From positions 186,001-250,000 of the forward strand of contig NZ_JXOK01000004.1 in assembly GCF_000830505.1 (NCBI RefSeq): DNA of 64,000 nucleotides, read 5' to 3'. The notes under the pieces are model-generated. The model had not been told where the DNA came from and searched no databases. It worked only from the letters and a program-made list of their open reading frames with translations. Position numbers and translations under genes: made by a program. How positions within the stretch are numbered: position 1 is the first letter of the stretch; each line of letters starts with the position of its first letter. Shown piece by piece: positions 9,278 through 17,855 of this stretch. This DNA comes from Vibrio mytili (GTDB lineage: Bacteria; Pseudomonadota; Gammaproteobacteria; Enterobacterales; Vibrionaceae).

Positions 9278-9577
9278 CATTCAGGTGTTAGTGGTGACGG
9301 GATAGCTCATGATATAAATTATTTAAAAAAGAATACTGCTCTTCTTTGGTCCTAATTACTTCATGGCTTCCCGCTATTCGGCATGCTAAAAAAACTTATC
9401 ATTAAAACCAGCGGAGACGTTTAAAAAGATATAAACAACGAAGCCAATATGCCACGTCCTTAAAACCGTTACCTCATCTGAGAGTGATAGACAAAAAACC
9501 GTCTCGACGATACTCGTTCAGCGATTTACAGAATAGTGGCAGCTGGTCTTAGCTAGATACATAGCGATCATTGAATA
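9278..9577. other. Intergenic region without a recognisable gene
   Basis: 300 bases between irgB and the convergent carboxymuconolactone-decarboxylase-like gene. I see no ORF with a ribosome binding site and no strong hairpin. Confidence 0.5.
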
Positions 9578-9961
9578 CTAATTGGTAGCCCGTTCCTCCA
9601 GTACTTCCTTAACTGCAAACATGCCGTTTAATGCAGCGGGAAATCCTGCGTAGACAGACATCTGAAGAACCACTTCTTTTATTTCCTCCTCGGTACAGCC
9701 AACATTTAGGGCCGCATGAAGATGAACTTTAAGCTGTGGTTGACAGTTGCCGAGTGAAGTTAGTGCCGCAACCGTTGCGATCTCTCTAGATTTGAGATCT
9801 AACCCAGCTCGGCTGTAAATATCTCCAAATGGGTACTCAATTATATACGTTGCCAAATCTGGACATATCTCTCTAAGGCTTTCTATTACCTTAACCCCAG
9901 CGTCTCCATCAATCTTGCTCAGTTGTTCTAAACCAAGTTCGTATCTCGTATTACTCATCAT
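9578..9961 (-). CDS. Carboxymuconolactone decarboxylase (AhpD-like) family protein
   Basis: A 127-residue all-helical protein of the CMD/AhpD family: LTSLGNCQPQLKVHLHAALNVGCTEEEI, then MSVYAGFPAALNGM. The CxxC pair of true AhpD peroxidases is absent, so a gamma-carboxymuconolactone-type hydrolytic or stress role is more likely. The ATG at 9961 (or its neighbour at 9958) has GAGGAAG at a good distance; the longer frame to 10042 runs through the MerR-type operator and is unlikely to be used. It follows a MerR-family gene, as yraC follows the AdhR system in Bacillus subtilis, which suggests an aldehyde/electrophile response. Confidence 0.8.
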   Translation of the reverse strand: MMSNTRYELGLEQLSKIDGDAGVKVIESLREICPDLATYIIEYPFGDIYSRAGLDLKSREIATVAALTSLGNCQPQLKVHLHAALNVGCTEEEIKEVVLQMSVYAGFPAALNGMFAVKEVLEERATN

Positions 9962-9992
9962 CTTAGTCTTCCTCTGTTTGATTTTGTAACAG

Positions 9993-10024
9993 AGGCTAAT
10001 GGTTAGAGTATGCTCTAAGTCAAG
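9993..10024 (-). promoter_or_regulatory. MerR-type promoter/operator of the CMD gene
   Basis: On the minus strand a TTGACT -35 box (10018-10023) overlaps the merR stop codon. It is followed by a perfect dyad TTAGAG-N4-CTCTAA (10003-10018) inside the spacer and a TAGCCT-like -10 about 19 bases downstream. A dyad inside an over-long -35/-10 spacer is the hallmark of MerR-family activation. It drives the CMD gene that starts at 9961. Confidence 0.65.
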
Positions 10025-10376
10025 AACAAATTTTGTCATCATAGAATGCTATCTTGCCATCAAGTGCTTTAAGGTGAGCAAGCTGATTTTCAATCTCAGA
10101 TTTTAGTTTGTTACGGTGTAGCTCTAAAAGTTGTTTCCTTTGTTGTAAAGAGCTGTCGCCGAGTTCCCGTAAATCTGCATATTGCTTAATTCCTTCTAGG
10201 TCCATACCAGTTTCTTTCAAGCGAATAATAAACTGGATCCACTCGACATCTTTCTGCGTGTATGACCTGTGACCACTAGCGTTACGTGTAATGTTTCTCA
10301 GTAGCCCGACTTTTTCATAATAGCGAAGCGTATATGCAGACACTCCCACTAATTCAGAAAATCTTCTTATGTTCAT
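10020..10376 (-). CDS. MerR-family transcriptional regulator (AdhR/NmlR-like)
   Basis: 118 residues: an N-terminal MerR helix-turn-helix (RRFSELVGVSAYTLRYYEKVG, wing GHRSYTQKDVEWIQFI) and a C-terminal coiled coil (about 75-115). The only cysteine I see near the end is the penultimate residue, so metal sensing is unlikely. It overlaps the upstream monooxygenase gene by four bases (ATGA), so they are co-transcribed. Its probable operator lies immediately downstream, in front of the CMD gene. Confidence 0.85.
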   Translation of the reverse strand: MNIRRFSELVGVSAYTLRYYEKVGLLRNITRNASGHRSYTQKDVEWIQFIIRLKETGMDLEGIKQYADLRELGDSSLQQRKQLLELHRNKLKSEIENQLAHLKALDGKIAFYDDKICS

Positions 10377-10660
10377 GGTTGATGACCGTGCAATACTTCA
10401 TAGTGACGCTCGACATTCATTGTTACCTCGCCCCAATAAGATTTCCTCACCCTTTCCTGGTGAGACTCAAAAGCAACCCAATCCGAAAACTCCTCGTAAA
10501 CATCAAAACGAAAAGGATTCTCCGAGTTTTCAGTAACACTGAATGTAATACAGCCCGGTTCTTCAAGAGTTAGCCGTTTATGGTTTACCAGTTCACTTTT
10601 GACTGATTTAAGATCTGCCTCAGGAACTATAATGAAACCTTTTAATATGACTTTTGACAT
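10373..10660 (-). CDS. Antibiotic-biosynthesis-monooxygenase-fold protein (putative quinol monooxygenase)
   Basis: A 95-residue protein of the dimeric ferredoxin-like ABM fold, as in YgiN: central EEPGCITFSV, then FDVYEEFSDWVAFESHQE and a closing YEVLHG. Family members oxidise quinols or handle small reactive compounds without cofactors. AAGGAAGG lies just before the ATG. It is the first gene of the ABM-MerR pair, with the CMD gene downstream, a set that fits quinone or electrophile stress. Confidence 0.78.
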   Translation of the reverse strand: MSKVILKGFIIVPEADLKSVKSELVNHKRLTLEEPGCITFSVTENSENPFRFDVYEEFSDWVAFESHQERVRKSYWGEVTMNVERHYEVLHGHQP

Positions 10661-10941
10661 TGCCTTCCTTATTGCGCCTAATTTACCACTTTACTCTTGC
10701 ACAGCAGTTTAAGTTTATCTTATCGATTTACGTCGGCATGATGGTTGATAAACCTCTAATACCCTATTGACTCAAGGTCTTGTCTTGCATGTTGAGATGA
10801 CAAGCAATACTATCTCCTCGTACTTTAACGAGGCCGAACAGTGGGAAGTATCGCAATCGAGACCGACATGCATCCTAATATTTTATATCATCGACCTCAT
10901 TCGTATTTCCACATGACAGTGATTACCAATCCAATTATTTT

Positions 10942-11235
10942 ATGCACACACAATCTGACCTAAACCGTCAGGCCAATCGAGAAGCATATTGGGCGATATT
11001 ACTTGCTCTATGCTATTTTGCCTGGTGGTACATTAGTGCTTATGTTTTTTCTGGCCCACAAGGTCAAACACAACTACCAGATTTGTACTGGGGTATGCCG
11101 CTATGGTTTCTTTTATCCTGCGTTTTTGGTCCGATACTTTTTACCGTCTTGTGCGCCCTAATGGTGAAGTACCTGTATAAGGATATCCCGCTAGATAAAC
11201 ACGACGACAAACATAAAGATGAACGTTATGAATAG
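10942..11235 (+). CDS. yhdT: YhdT family membrane protein (DUF997), partner of PanF
   Basis: A 97-residue protein with two hydrophobic segments (about 17-36 and 50-78), the second with WGMPLWFLLSCVFGPI, typical of YhdT. These small proteins are encoded directly before panF in gamma-proteobacteria and are thought to be an accessory subunit of the sodium/pantothenate symporter. Its 3' end overlaps panF. The region 10661-10941 holds its promoter; I see no clear ribosome binding site before the ATG. Confidence 0.85.
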   Translation: MHTQSDLNRQANREAYWAILLALCYFAWWYISAYVFSGPQGQTQLPDLYWGMPLWFLLSCVFGPILFTVLCALMVKYLYKDIPLDKHDDKHKDERYE

Positions 11236-12732
11236 CCAACTTATTATTCCTTTGTGTTTGTATCTTGTCGCGGTTTTCGCTTTGGCATTTCTCACCCGCC
11301 GATATCACAAGCCAGGAAATTTTCTCACAGAATACTTCGTCGGCAGCCGCAGCATGGGAGGCTTTGTACTTGCCATGACGTTGGCCGCAACCTATGCCAG
11401 TGCCAGCAGCTTTATAGGTGGGCCGGGCGCCGCTTACAAAATGGGGCTAGGTTGGGTACTACTGGCGATGATCCAATTACCAGCCACTTGGCTGACTCTC
11501 GGTGTATTGGGGAAAAAATTTGCAATTGAAGCGAGACGTCACAACGCTCTTACCATCAATGATATGCTGTATGCCCGATTTAAAAGCCGCAAAGTGGTTA
11601 TTTTTGCTTCCCTTGCCCTGCTTTTAGCTTTCTTTGGAACCATGGTAGTACAGTTTGTTGGGGGAGCACGTCTACTGCAAACTGTACTAGGGATAAGCTA
11701 CCAAAATGGGTTACTGTTGTTCGCCTGTACAGTCGGTTTATATACGACGATCGGGGGGTTCCGAGCGGTCGTTCTTACTGACACCGTACAGGGAATCATG
11801 ATGATCATTGGCACCATCGTCCTGCTTGTGGGTGTCATTCATGCAGGCGGAAGTTTAGAGGCTCTCGTCACCAAGCTTCACTCCATTGACCCAGATTTAG
11901 TCACACCGTATGGTCCAGACCATTTCCTTAGCCAACCGTTTATTCTTAGCTTTTGGGTTTTAGTCTGCTTTGGTGTGATTGGCTTGCCGCAAGCCGCCGT
12001 GCGTTGTATGTCATACAAAGACAGCGCATCTCTTCATAAAGGGATGGTGATCAGTACGGTAATGATTGCATTGGTGATGTTCGGGACTCACCTAACTGGC
12101 GCGTTGGGTCGAGCAATCGTACCTGAGGTCTCTAGCCCAGACCAAATCATGCCTACATTGATGATGACGGTTCTCCACCGATGTTTGCAGGCATCTTTCT
12201 TGCCGGTCCCATGGCAGCGATTATGTCGAGTATCGATTCGCAACTGATACAGGCATCATCAACACTACTTAAAGATCTGTATATTAACTATATCAATCCG
12301 GAAATCGTCAAAGAGCAAAGCGCAGATCGCAAGCTAAATCGCATTTCAATGTGGACAACTGGCATTTTCGCTGCTCTGGTTTTTGTTGCAGCGACGAATC
12401 CACCAGACATGATTATCTGGCTAAACCTTGTTGCATTGGGAGGACTTCAAGCAGTATTCCTATGGCCACTGGTTCTTGGCTTATATTGGTCAAAAGCCTC
12501 GGCGACTGGCGCTTTCAGTTCCATGGTCATAGGACTGGGTGTGTACATCAATTTGGTTTGGTTCAAGCCTGACATGGCAGGTCTCCATCCCATTGTTCCG
12601 ACCATGATTTTGGGGTTACTGGCTTTTGTCATTGGTAGTTTAATTAAACCCAACGCCGTTGATGGTCAGAAGCGACTCACTCACTCCGACAGTGTTCGCG
12701 ATGATTTGAACACATCCCATAGCCATATGTAA
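11228..12732 (+). CDS. panF: Sodium/pantothenate symporter PanF, interrupted by a one-base frameshift
   Basis: A sodium:solute symporter of the SSS family matching PanF along its whole length: EYFVGSRSMGGFVLAMTLAATYASASSFIGG, KFAIEARRHNALTINDML, GLPQAAVRCMSYKDS, and after the break MFAGIFLAGPMAAIMSSIDSQL. The first frame ends at 12247 and the second begins before it. Adding one C at 12175-12176 (CTCCACCG to CTCCCACCG) joins them as VLPPMFAGIF and gives about 501 residues. The start by homology is the ATG at 11228; 11219 is an alternative. It imports pantothenate for coenzyme A synthesis if the frame is whole in the cell. Confidence 0.88.
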
Positions 12733-12736
12733 TCAC

Positions 12737-12790
12737 TTGTCTTAGTGCAGTTGGTATAGGTTAACGACTCCGCTGGCTGCACTAGACAAA
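12737..12790. repeat. Long inverted repeat between panF and the ABC exporter
   Basis: TTGTCTTAGTGCAG (12738-12750 region) pairs with CTGCACTAGACAA (12777-12789) with a single bulged base. This could be a terminator stem without a good T-tract, or a transcript-processing structure. Confidence 0.45.
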
Positions 12791-12834
12791 GTGCTTTACC
12801 ATGCCAAGAATCAGGAACGCATTGTGAGCCACGA

Positions 12835-14594
12835 ATGAGCAATAAAAATTACAAAAATCTCAGTATTCTTCTAAAACTCAGTACCTTTGTTTCACCTTAC
12901 AAGTGGCGTGTGACTGCGGCATTAGTCGCCCTAGTTACCACCGCCAGCCTGACATTATCGGTAGGGTATGGGGTACGTATTCTTATTGATCAAGGATTTG
13001 CACAACAGTCATTGCAACAACTGACCAGTGCGATTCTGTTTATTGTTGCGATCACACTATGTATTGCTACGGGCACTTTCTTCCGCTTCTATTTGGTATC
13101 ATCCGTCGGAGAGCGTGTGAGCGCGGATATTCGTCTTGCCGTGTTTAACCATGTCATTTCTCTGCACCCTAGCTATTTTGAAACCAACAGTAGCGGCGAT
13201 ATTATGTCACGTCTTACTACTGACACCACCTTGCTACAGAGCATCATTGGTTCATCATTTTCAATGGCCATGCGTAGCGCAATTATGTGTGTTGGGGCTA
13301 TCATCATGTTATTTGCCACCAACTTTAAGCTCACCCTGATTGTGCTGGCATCTGTACCATTTGTTCTCGTGCCCATATTAGTTTATGGGCGTCGAGTGCG
13401 TGCGCTGTCGCGTCAAAGCCAAGACTCAATGGCCAATATGGGCAGCTATGCCGGTGAAGCAATAGAACACATTAAAACCGTACAAAGCTTTAGTTCAGAG
13501 CAACATGAAAAAGCCGCGTTCGCAGTAGAAGTGGAGAAAGCGTTCGAGGTAGGAAAGCAACGGGTGAAGCAGCGCGCTATTTTAATATCCGGCGTGATTG
13601 TCATTGTATTCAGTGCCATTTCAGGCATGCTTTGGGTAGGCGGCAGCGATGTTATTCATGGCAATATGTCTGCAGGTAACCTTGGAGCATTTGTTTTTTA
13701 TGCCATCATGGTCGCATCTTCAATGGCCACCATTTCAGAAGTGCTTGGCGAGCTACAAAGAGCAGCAGGTGCGACCGAAAGGTTGATTGAGATCCTTCAA
13801 GTCAACAGCGATATAAGTGCGCCAGACCACCGATTCCCGATTAGCGATACGTTGCCTGCAGAAGTGACATTTAACTCCGTTCATTTCAACTACCCTTCTC
13901 GCCCGAACCAGCCAGCGATTAAACAACTTAACTTAACCGCGGAACAAGGTAAAGTTCTAGCGTTAGTTGGCCCTTCTGGTGCAGGGAAAACAACAATATT
14001 CGAACTGTTACAGCGTTTCTACGACCCACAACAAGGCCAAGTTTTGTTAGGAGGAGAAGATATTCGCCAGTTCGATCCTAGCGATCTTCGCCGCCAAATG
14101 GCTCTCGTACCACAACAGCCGGCATTATTTAGCAAGATGTGTTTCACAACATTCGCTACGGCAACCCAGAAGCAACGGATGAGCAAGTGTTTGAAGCGGC
14201 AAAAAAAGCCCATGCGCATGAATTTATCGAGAAACTACCCGAAGGCTATCATAGCTTTTTAGGTGAGCGGGGCGTAAGACTCTCGGGGGGCCAAAAACAG
14301 AGAATCGCGATCGCTCGTGCCATCCTTAAAGATCCAAAGATTCTCCTGCTTGACGAAGCGACCAGTGCACTCGATAGCGAGAGCGAATATCATGTTCAGC
14401 AAGCACTCGAAGCGCTAATGAAAAACCGTACCACACTGATCATCGCGCATCGTTTATCAACCATCCAACATGCTGACAAAATAGCAGTATTAGACGGTGG
14501 CGAGTTGATTGATATTGGCGATCACCAATCATTGATGCAAAGCTGCGAACTGTATCAAAGGCTCGTGGCATTGCAGTTTAAACACTTAGACTAA
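12835..14594 (+). CDS. ABC exporter, transmembrane domain fused to ATPase (MsbA/LmrA-like), one-base frameshift
   Basis: A half-size ABC exporter of about 586 residues: six membrane segments (about 20-310), then an ATPase with Walker A ([10 protein letters not shown]), [14 protein letters not shown] signature and Walker B ([15 protein letters not shown]), and the switch histidine in LIIAHRLST. It probably exports lipid-like or toxic amphiphiles as a homodimer. The frame breaks at 14136: AGCAAGATG needs one more G to read [13 protein letters not shown], which rejoins the ORF starting at 14139. There is no strong Shine-Dalgarno sequence at the ATG. Specificity is unknown. Confidence 0.85.
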
Positions 14595-14634
14595 GCAATC
14601 GAATTTGGGGCTAAACTGACTAAGCCCTATTTGG

Positions 14635-14666
14635 CAGCGCACTGTCTCGGTGTTTCGAGTGCGCTG
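14635..14666 (+). terminator. Probable terminator of the ABC exporter
   Basis: CAGCGCACT (14635-14643) pairs with AGTGCGCTG (14658-14666). The T-tract is weak (ATTC). It lies 40 bases after the stop codon. Confidence 0.5.
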
Positions 14667-15033
14667 ATTCAAATCAACTCAATATGCCCCCTTTCCTTCG
14701 CCCTTTCTGTACGTTGTCCCCTTATTTTTGAACACGCTTCGCTGATACGCGTTGTACTTATTTATGCGACTCAACGTCTTAATCATGGACTCAGCGATTA
14801 AACCTGTAACTTCAAGTTTTTATGTTCCGCAAAGAAATCATATCTCTCAAATACAGGAACTGTTTCAAAATATTGCTGAAGTTGATTCAGCAATCATAAT
14901 TTATGCCAATTCCTCACTGTCATGTTATCAACATCACAATGCCACTTATTGCGCATTGTACCTGTCTACGTTAGGCGTATGTTTTAACTGAATCGATTCA
15001 GCTTTGCCATTTCACAACAATTAAGGAAAGAAC
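14667..15033. other. Intergenic region ahead of the DUF4432 gene
   Basis: 367 bases. An unsupported 79-codon frame (14752-14991) lies here but lacks a ribosome binding site and any family resemblance. The clear element is the 14-bp palindrome at 14988-15001, listed separately. Confidence 0.5.
14988..15001. promoter_or_regulatory. Perfect palindromic operator CTGAATCGATTCAG
   Basis: A 14-bp perfect palindrome with a central CG, 32 bases before the DUF4432 start. The form fits a LacI/GalR-type operator. The cognate regulator is not evident next to it. Confidence 0.55.
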
Positions 15034-16263
15034 ATGAAAATCAAGTCAACGTTAGCTGCTGTATTATTTGGTTTGACCGCGATGAATGCCCACGCAGTTG
15101 AGTTTGTATTAACCGACGCCGCACAGGGAAAAGACGTCGGTGACTGGCTCGTCAGCAGCGATTCTCTGAAGTTGAAAAGTGATACGCCTTTTTCCATAGA
15201 AAAACGCCGCTTACATGGTGGTAAGCAGATGGGTGTTGATATCCTCGTTGTCAATAACGGCGATCTCACCATTACACTTGTCCCAACTCGGGGGATGGGC
15301 ATACTGAATGTAAAACGTGACAATGAACGTGTTCTAGGATGGGACTCACCGGTAAAAGAAGTCGTTAATCCGGCATTTATCGACTTAGAGAGTCGTAATG
15401 GTCTTGGCTGGTTAGATGGCTTTAACGAAATGCTTGTTCGCTGTGGCTATGAATGGACTGGTCACCCGGGCGTCGATGACAACGGGCAACTACTGAGCCT
15501 TCATGGACGTGTTCAAAATACTCCTGCTTCAACAGTGAAAGTTATTATCGATGATACACCACCACATAAAATAACCGTCGAGGGCGTGGTTTCAGAAAGA
15601 ACCTTTAAAAAGGCGGAATTGGAAACATTAACGAAACTGGAAGTCGTCCCGGGAGCAAACTCTTTCGCTCTTCATGATACGTTGACAAACAAAGCAGACT
15701 ACGATGATGAGTATCAGATCATTTATCATTCCAATTTTGGACGTCCTATCTTGGAAAAAGGCGCGAAGATCACGGCCGCAGCCAGTGAAATCTCACCATT
15801 TAACGACTACGCTAAGGCGGGATTAGAAGATTGGCAAACCTATCTGGGCCCAACAAAAGACTTCGATGAAATGGTATTTAACCTAAAGCCAATTGGCGAC
15901 TCGGAAGGCAACTCTTTGGCTGTGTTGCACAACCAGTCTGGTAATCAAGGTGTGTCAGTTGGTTTCAACATTGAGCAACTCCCGGTACTCACACTGTGGA
16001 AGAATACCGACACGGAACAACAAGGTTATGTGACTGGGATTGAGCCTGGTACTAGCTATGCTTACAACACCAAATATCAACGCCCTCTGGGTTTAGTTCC
16101 AACAATTAAAGCGGGCGAAAGCAAGCAGTTTGATGTTACTTATACAGTACTTGGTGATAGCAATGAGGTTAATTCGGCGCTAGACACCGTCAAAAGCATC
16201 CAGAAAGGTCTGTCAGTTAAGAAAGTTGCACAGCCCTTGGTAGATTTAAGCAAAGTTGAGTAA
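15034..16263 (+). CDS. Periplasmic DUF4432 (aldose-1-epimerase-like) protein
   Basis: 409 residues with a clear signal peptide ending in MNAHA-V (about residue 21). The mature part has galactose-mutarotase-like features of DUF4432: LTITLVPTRGMGILNVKRDN, LGWLDGFNEMLVRCGYEWTGHPG, LHGRVQNTPAS, and late GIEPGTSYAYNTKY. DUF4432 proteins share the beta-sandwich of aldose 1-epimerases; most lack a signal peptide, so export is notable. TAAGGAAAG precedes the ATG. A palindromic operator lies upstream and a strong terminator downstream, so it is monocistronic. It may act on a sugar in the periplasm; the substrate is unknown. Confidence 0.8.
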   Translation: MKIKSTLAAVLFGLTAMNAHAVEFVLTDAAQGKDVGDWLVSSDSLKLKSDTPFSIEKRRLHGGKQMGVDILVVNNGDLTITLVPTRGMGILNVKRDNERVLGWDSPVKEVVNPAFIDLESRNGLGWLDGFNEMLVRCGYEWTGHPGVDDNGQLLSLHGRVQNTPASTVKVIIDDTPPHKITVEGVVSERTFKKAELETLTKLEVVPGANSFALHDTLTNKADYDDEYQIIYHSNFGRPILEKGAKITAAASEISPFNDYAKAGLEDWQTYLGPTKDFDEMVFNLKPIGDSEGNSLAVLHNQSGNQGVSVGFNIEQLPVLTLWKNTDTEQQGYVTGIEPGTSYAYNTKYQRPLGLVPTIKAGESKQFDVTYTVLGDSNEVNSALDTVKSIQKGLSVKKVAQPLVDLSKVE

Positions 16264-16277
16264 GCCCCACGTTGCTA

Positions 16278-16306
16278 AAAGGGCCAGTTTGTTGGCCCTT
16301 TCTTTT
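16278..16306 (+). terminator. Terminator of the DUF4432 gene
   Basis: AAAGGGCCA (16278-16286) pairs with TGGCCCTTT (16293-16301) around a 6-base loop, followed by CTTTT. Confidence 0.85.
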
Positions 16307-16578
16307 CAACATCTTATGAAATAAAACCATCGAGCATTCGATCACGCACACAGTTATCATATTGAGTATGTCTTTTTAAGCCAACTTAGCCCCGTTTGGT
16401 AACGCCATATCCACAAAGGTATTCTGAATAGGTACTTGAAGTTCGTCATCAAAGTTGATTGATATAGCGACACACAGCTTAATAAACTCTACCGTTCAAA
16501 ATAACAAATTTGAGGTAGATAGAGTTGAGGGTAAGCCAAACTGCAACAACTTCTATTTAAACAACATAAAGTTAAGGG
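16307..16578. other. Intergenic region upstream of tRNA-Pro
   Basis: About 270 bases in which I see no gene or strong structure. Confidence 0.4.
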
Positions 16579-16606
16579 TTGACAGTGACGAAGTCCTGCG
16601 TAAAAT
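16579..16606 (+). promoter_or_regulatory. Sigma-70 promoter of tRNA-Pro
   Basis: TTGACA (16579-16584), a 16-base spacer, then TAAAAT (16601-16606). Transcription would start about 5 bases before the tRNA. Confidence 0.75.
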
Positions 16607-16617
16607 TCGAAGTCAGT

Positions 16618-16694
16618 CGGACTGTAGCGCAGCTTGGTAGCGCACCGTCATGGGGTGTCGGGGGTCGCTGGTTCGAATCCAGTCAGTCCGACCA
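16618..16694 (+). tRNA. proL: tRNA-Pro, anticodon GGG
   Basis: A 77-base cloverleaf with encoded CCA. The acceptor stem CGGACTG (16618-16624) pairs with CAGTCCG (16684-16690), the D arm is GCGCAGCTTGGTAGCGC, the anticodon GGG is at 16652-16654 in the loop ATGGGGT, and the T arm is CTGGTTCGAATCCAG. The anticodon arm sequence matches the E. coli proL tRNA, including its U-U mismatch. It reads CCC and CCU proline codons. Confidence 0.95.
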
Positions 16695-16811
16695 TCTTTC
16701 CTTTATATGCACAGCACTCGTTGGTACGATTGTATTCATACCCATGGTAGGTATCGCTGCGATTCACCCCTTAATCAACTCACTTTTTCCTTTAATGTCA
16801 GTCTACGTGCT

Positions 16812-17108
16812 TCACTTTGAATTTCGCCACATCCTATAACCTTTCTGCCTCATCGCTTTACCCAGTAAATGAGTGGCAACAGGCGCGGTTAGGAAAATAA
16901 ACAACATAGTGCCAAGTGTACGCGAAATAACCGTATTATCAGGAATCGATAGTGCTACAGCCAAAAGTAATGAAGCAACACCAAATGTGCCCGCTTTAGT
17001 CGCAGCATGCATACGAGTGTAGAGATCCGGCATACGCACAATTCCTACGCTGGCTATCAAGATAAACAGGCCCCCTAAACACAGCAAAATGCCAATAAAC
17101 AATTCCAT
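16812..17108 (-). CDS. mrpG: Mrp antiporter subunit G
   Basis: A 98-residue, three-helix protein of the MrpG/PhaG/MnhG family, with the signature VGIVRMPDLYTRMHAATKAGTFG near residue 22. It is part of the multisubunit Na+(K+)/H+ antiporter in the inner membrane. The start overlaps the mrpF stop. Last gene of the operon. Confidence 0.9.
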   Translation of the reverse strand: MELFIGILLCLGGLFILIASVGIVRMPDLYTRMHAATKAGTFGVASLLLAVALSIPDNTVISRTLGTMLFIFLTAPVATHLLGKAMRQKGYRMWRNSK

Positions 17109-17386
17109 TACTCCTCTCCTTCTCTCTTCGCGATCAGCCGAGCAAAAGCGATAGTGCCGAGAAATGCCACCAAACCAAGTGTAATTGCGATATCTAACAA
17201 CGACTCTTGTTTACTATCCAAGGTGTACACGGCGATGAACCCAATCGTGACAAAGGATATTAGGTCAAGAGCAACGACTCTATCCGCCAGTGTTGGTCCC
17301 AAGGTCAATCGCACTAATGCCAAGGCCGCACTGAGCAATAAACCACCATAAGCGAAGACAATACAGATTTGCAGCCAACTATCCAC
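17108..17386 (-). CDS. mrpF: Mrp antiporter subunit F
   Basis: 92 residues, three membrane helices, with the MrpF signature RLTLGPTLADRVVALDLI (about 26-43) and LDIAITLGLVAFLGTIAFARL. It overlaps mrpE and mrpG by a few bases, so it is translationally coupled. Confidence 0.9.
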   Translation of the reverse strand: MDSWLQICIVFAYGGLLLSAALALVRLTLGPTLADRVVALDLISFVTIGFIAVYTLDSKQESLLDIAITLGLVAFLGTIAFARLIAKREGEE

Positions 17387-17855
17387 GAGTCACCTCCAAA
17401 ATACGCCGTTCCAAACCCTCTTTGATTTCACGAATAACCTTATCATGCTCAGAGGCAAACATAGCATGCACCACAAGGTGTTTTTTGTCAGGCGTGACAT
17501 CCAAACTCAACGTACCAGGCGTTAAAGAAACCATATTGGCAAGAAGCGTGATTTCTAAATCCGTCTTTGCATCGAGTGGCACGTAAACAATATCCGGCTC
17601 ACTTAAATGTGTGGGAGTTATCACATCCCAAGCCACCTGAACAACCGATCTCACCATTTCCCAGAAGAAGTAAATGAGTAAGAACAGAAGTGCACCAAAT
17701 ACTCGAAAGTAACCACTGTGACGCCTAAATGGCAGGCTTAACCTTAAGGCGAAAAAACCAACGATAAAGCCAATGAGAAAATTGCCGATGGTATAGCTTC
17801 CATTTAACAGCATCCAAGCGATGGCAAGAAAGAGATTGAGAAAGAAGTAAATCAT
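17379..17855 (-). CDS. mrpE: Mrp antiporter subunit E
   Basis: 158 residues with two or three N-terminal membrane helices and a cytoplasmic C-terminal domain containing LLANMVSLTPGTLSLDV, the hallmark of MrpE. Its start overlaps the end of mrpD by four bases. Confidence 0.9.
   Translation of the reverse strand: MIYFFLNLFLAIAWMLLNGSYTIGNFLIGFIVGFFALRLSLPFRRHSGYFRVFGALLFLLIYFFWEMVRSVVQVAWDVITPTHLSEPDIVYVPLDAKTDLEITLLANMVSLTPGTLSLDVTPDKKHLVVHAMFASEHDKVIREIKEGLERRILEVTRG

Noticed and set aside
14752..14991. 79-codon plus-strand frame before the DUF4432 gene
   Set aside because: No ribosome binding site, no family resemblance, and it runs into the palindromic operator region.
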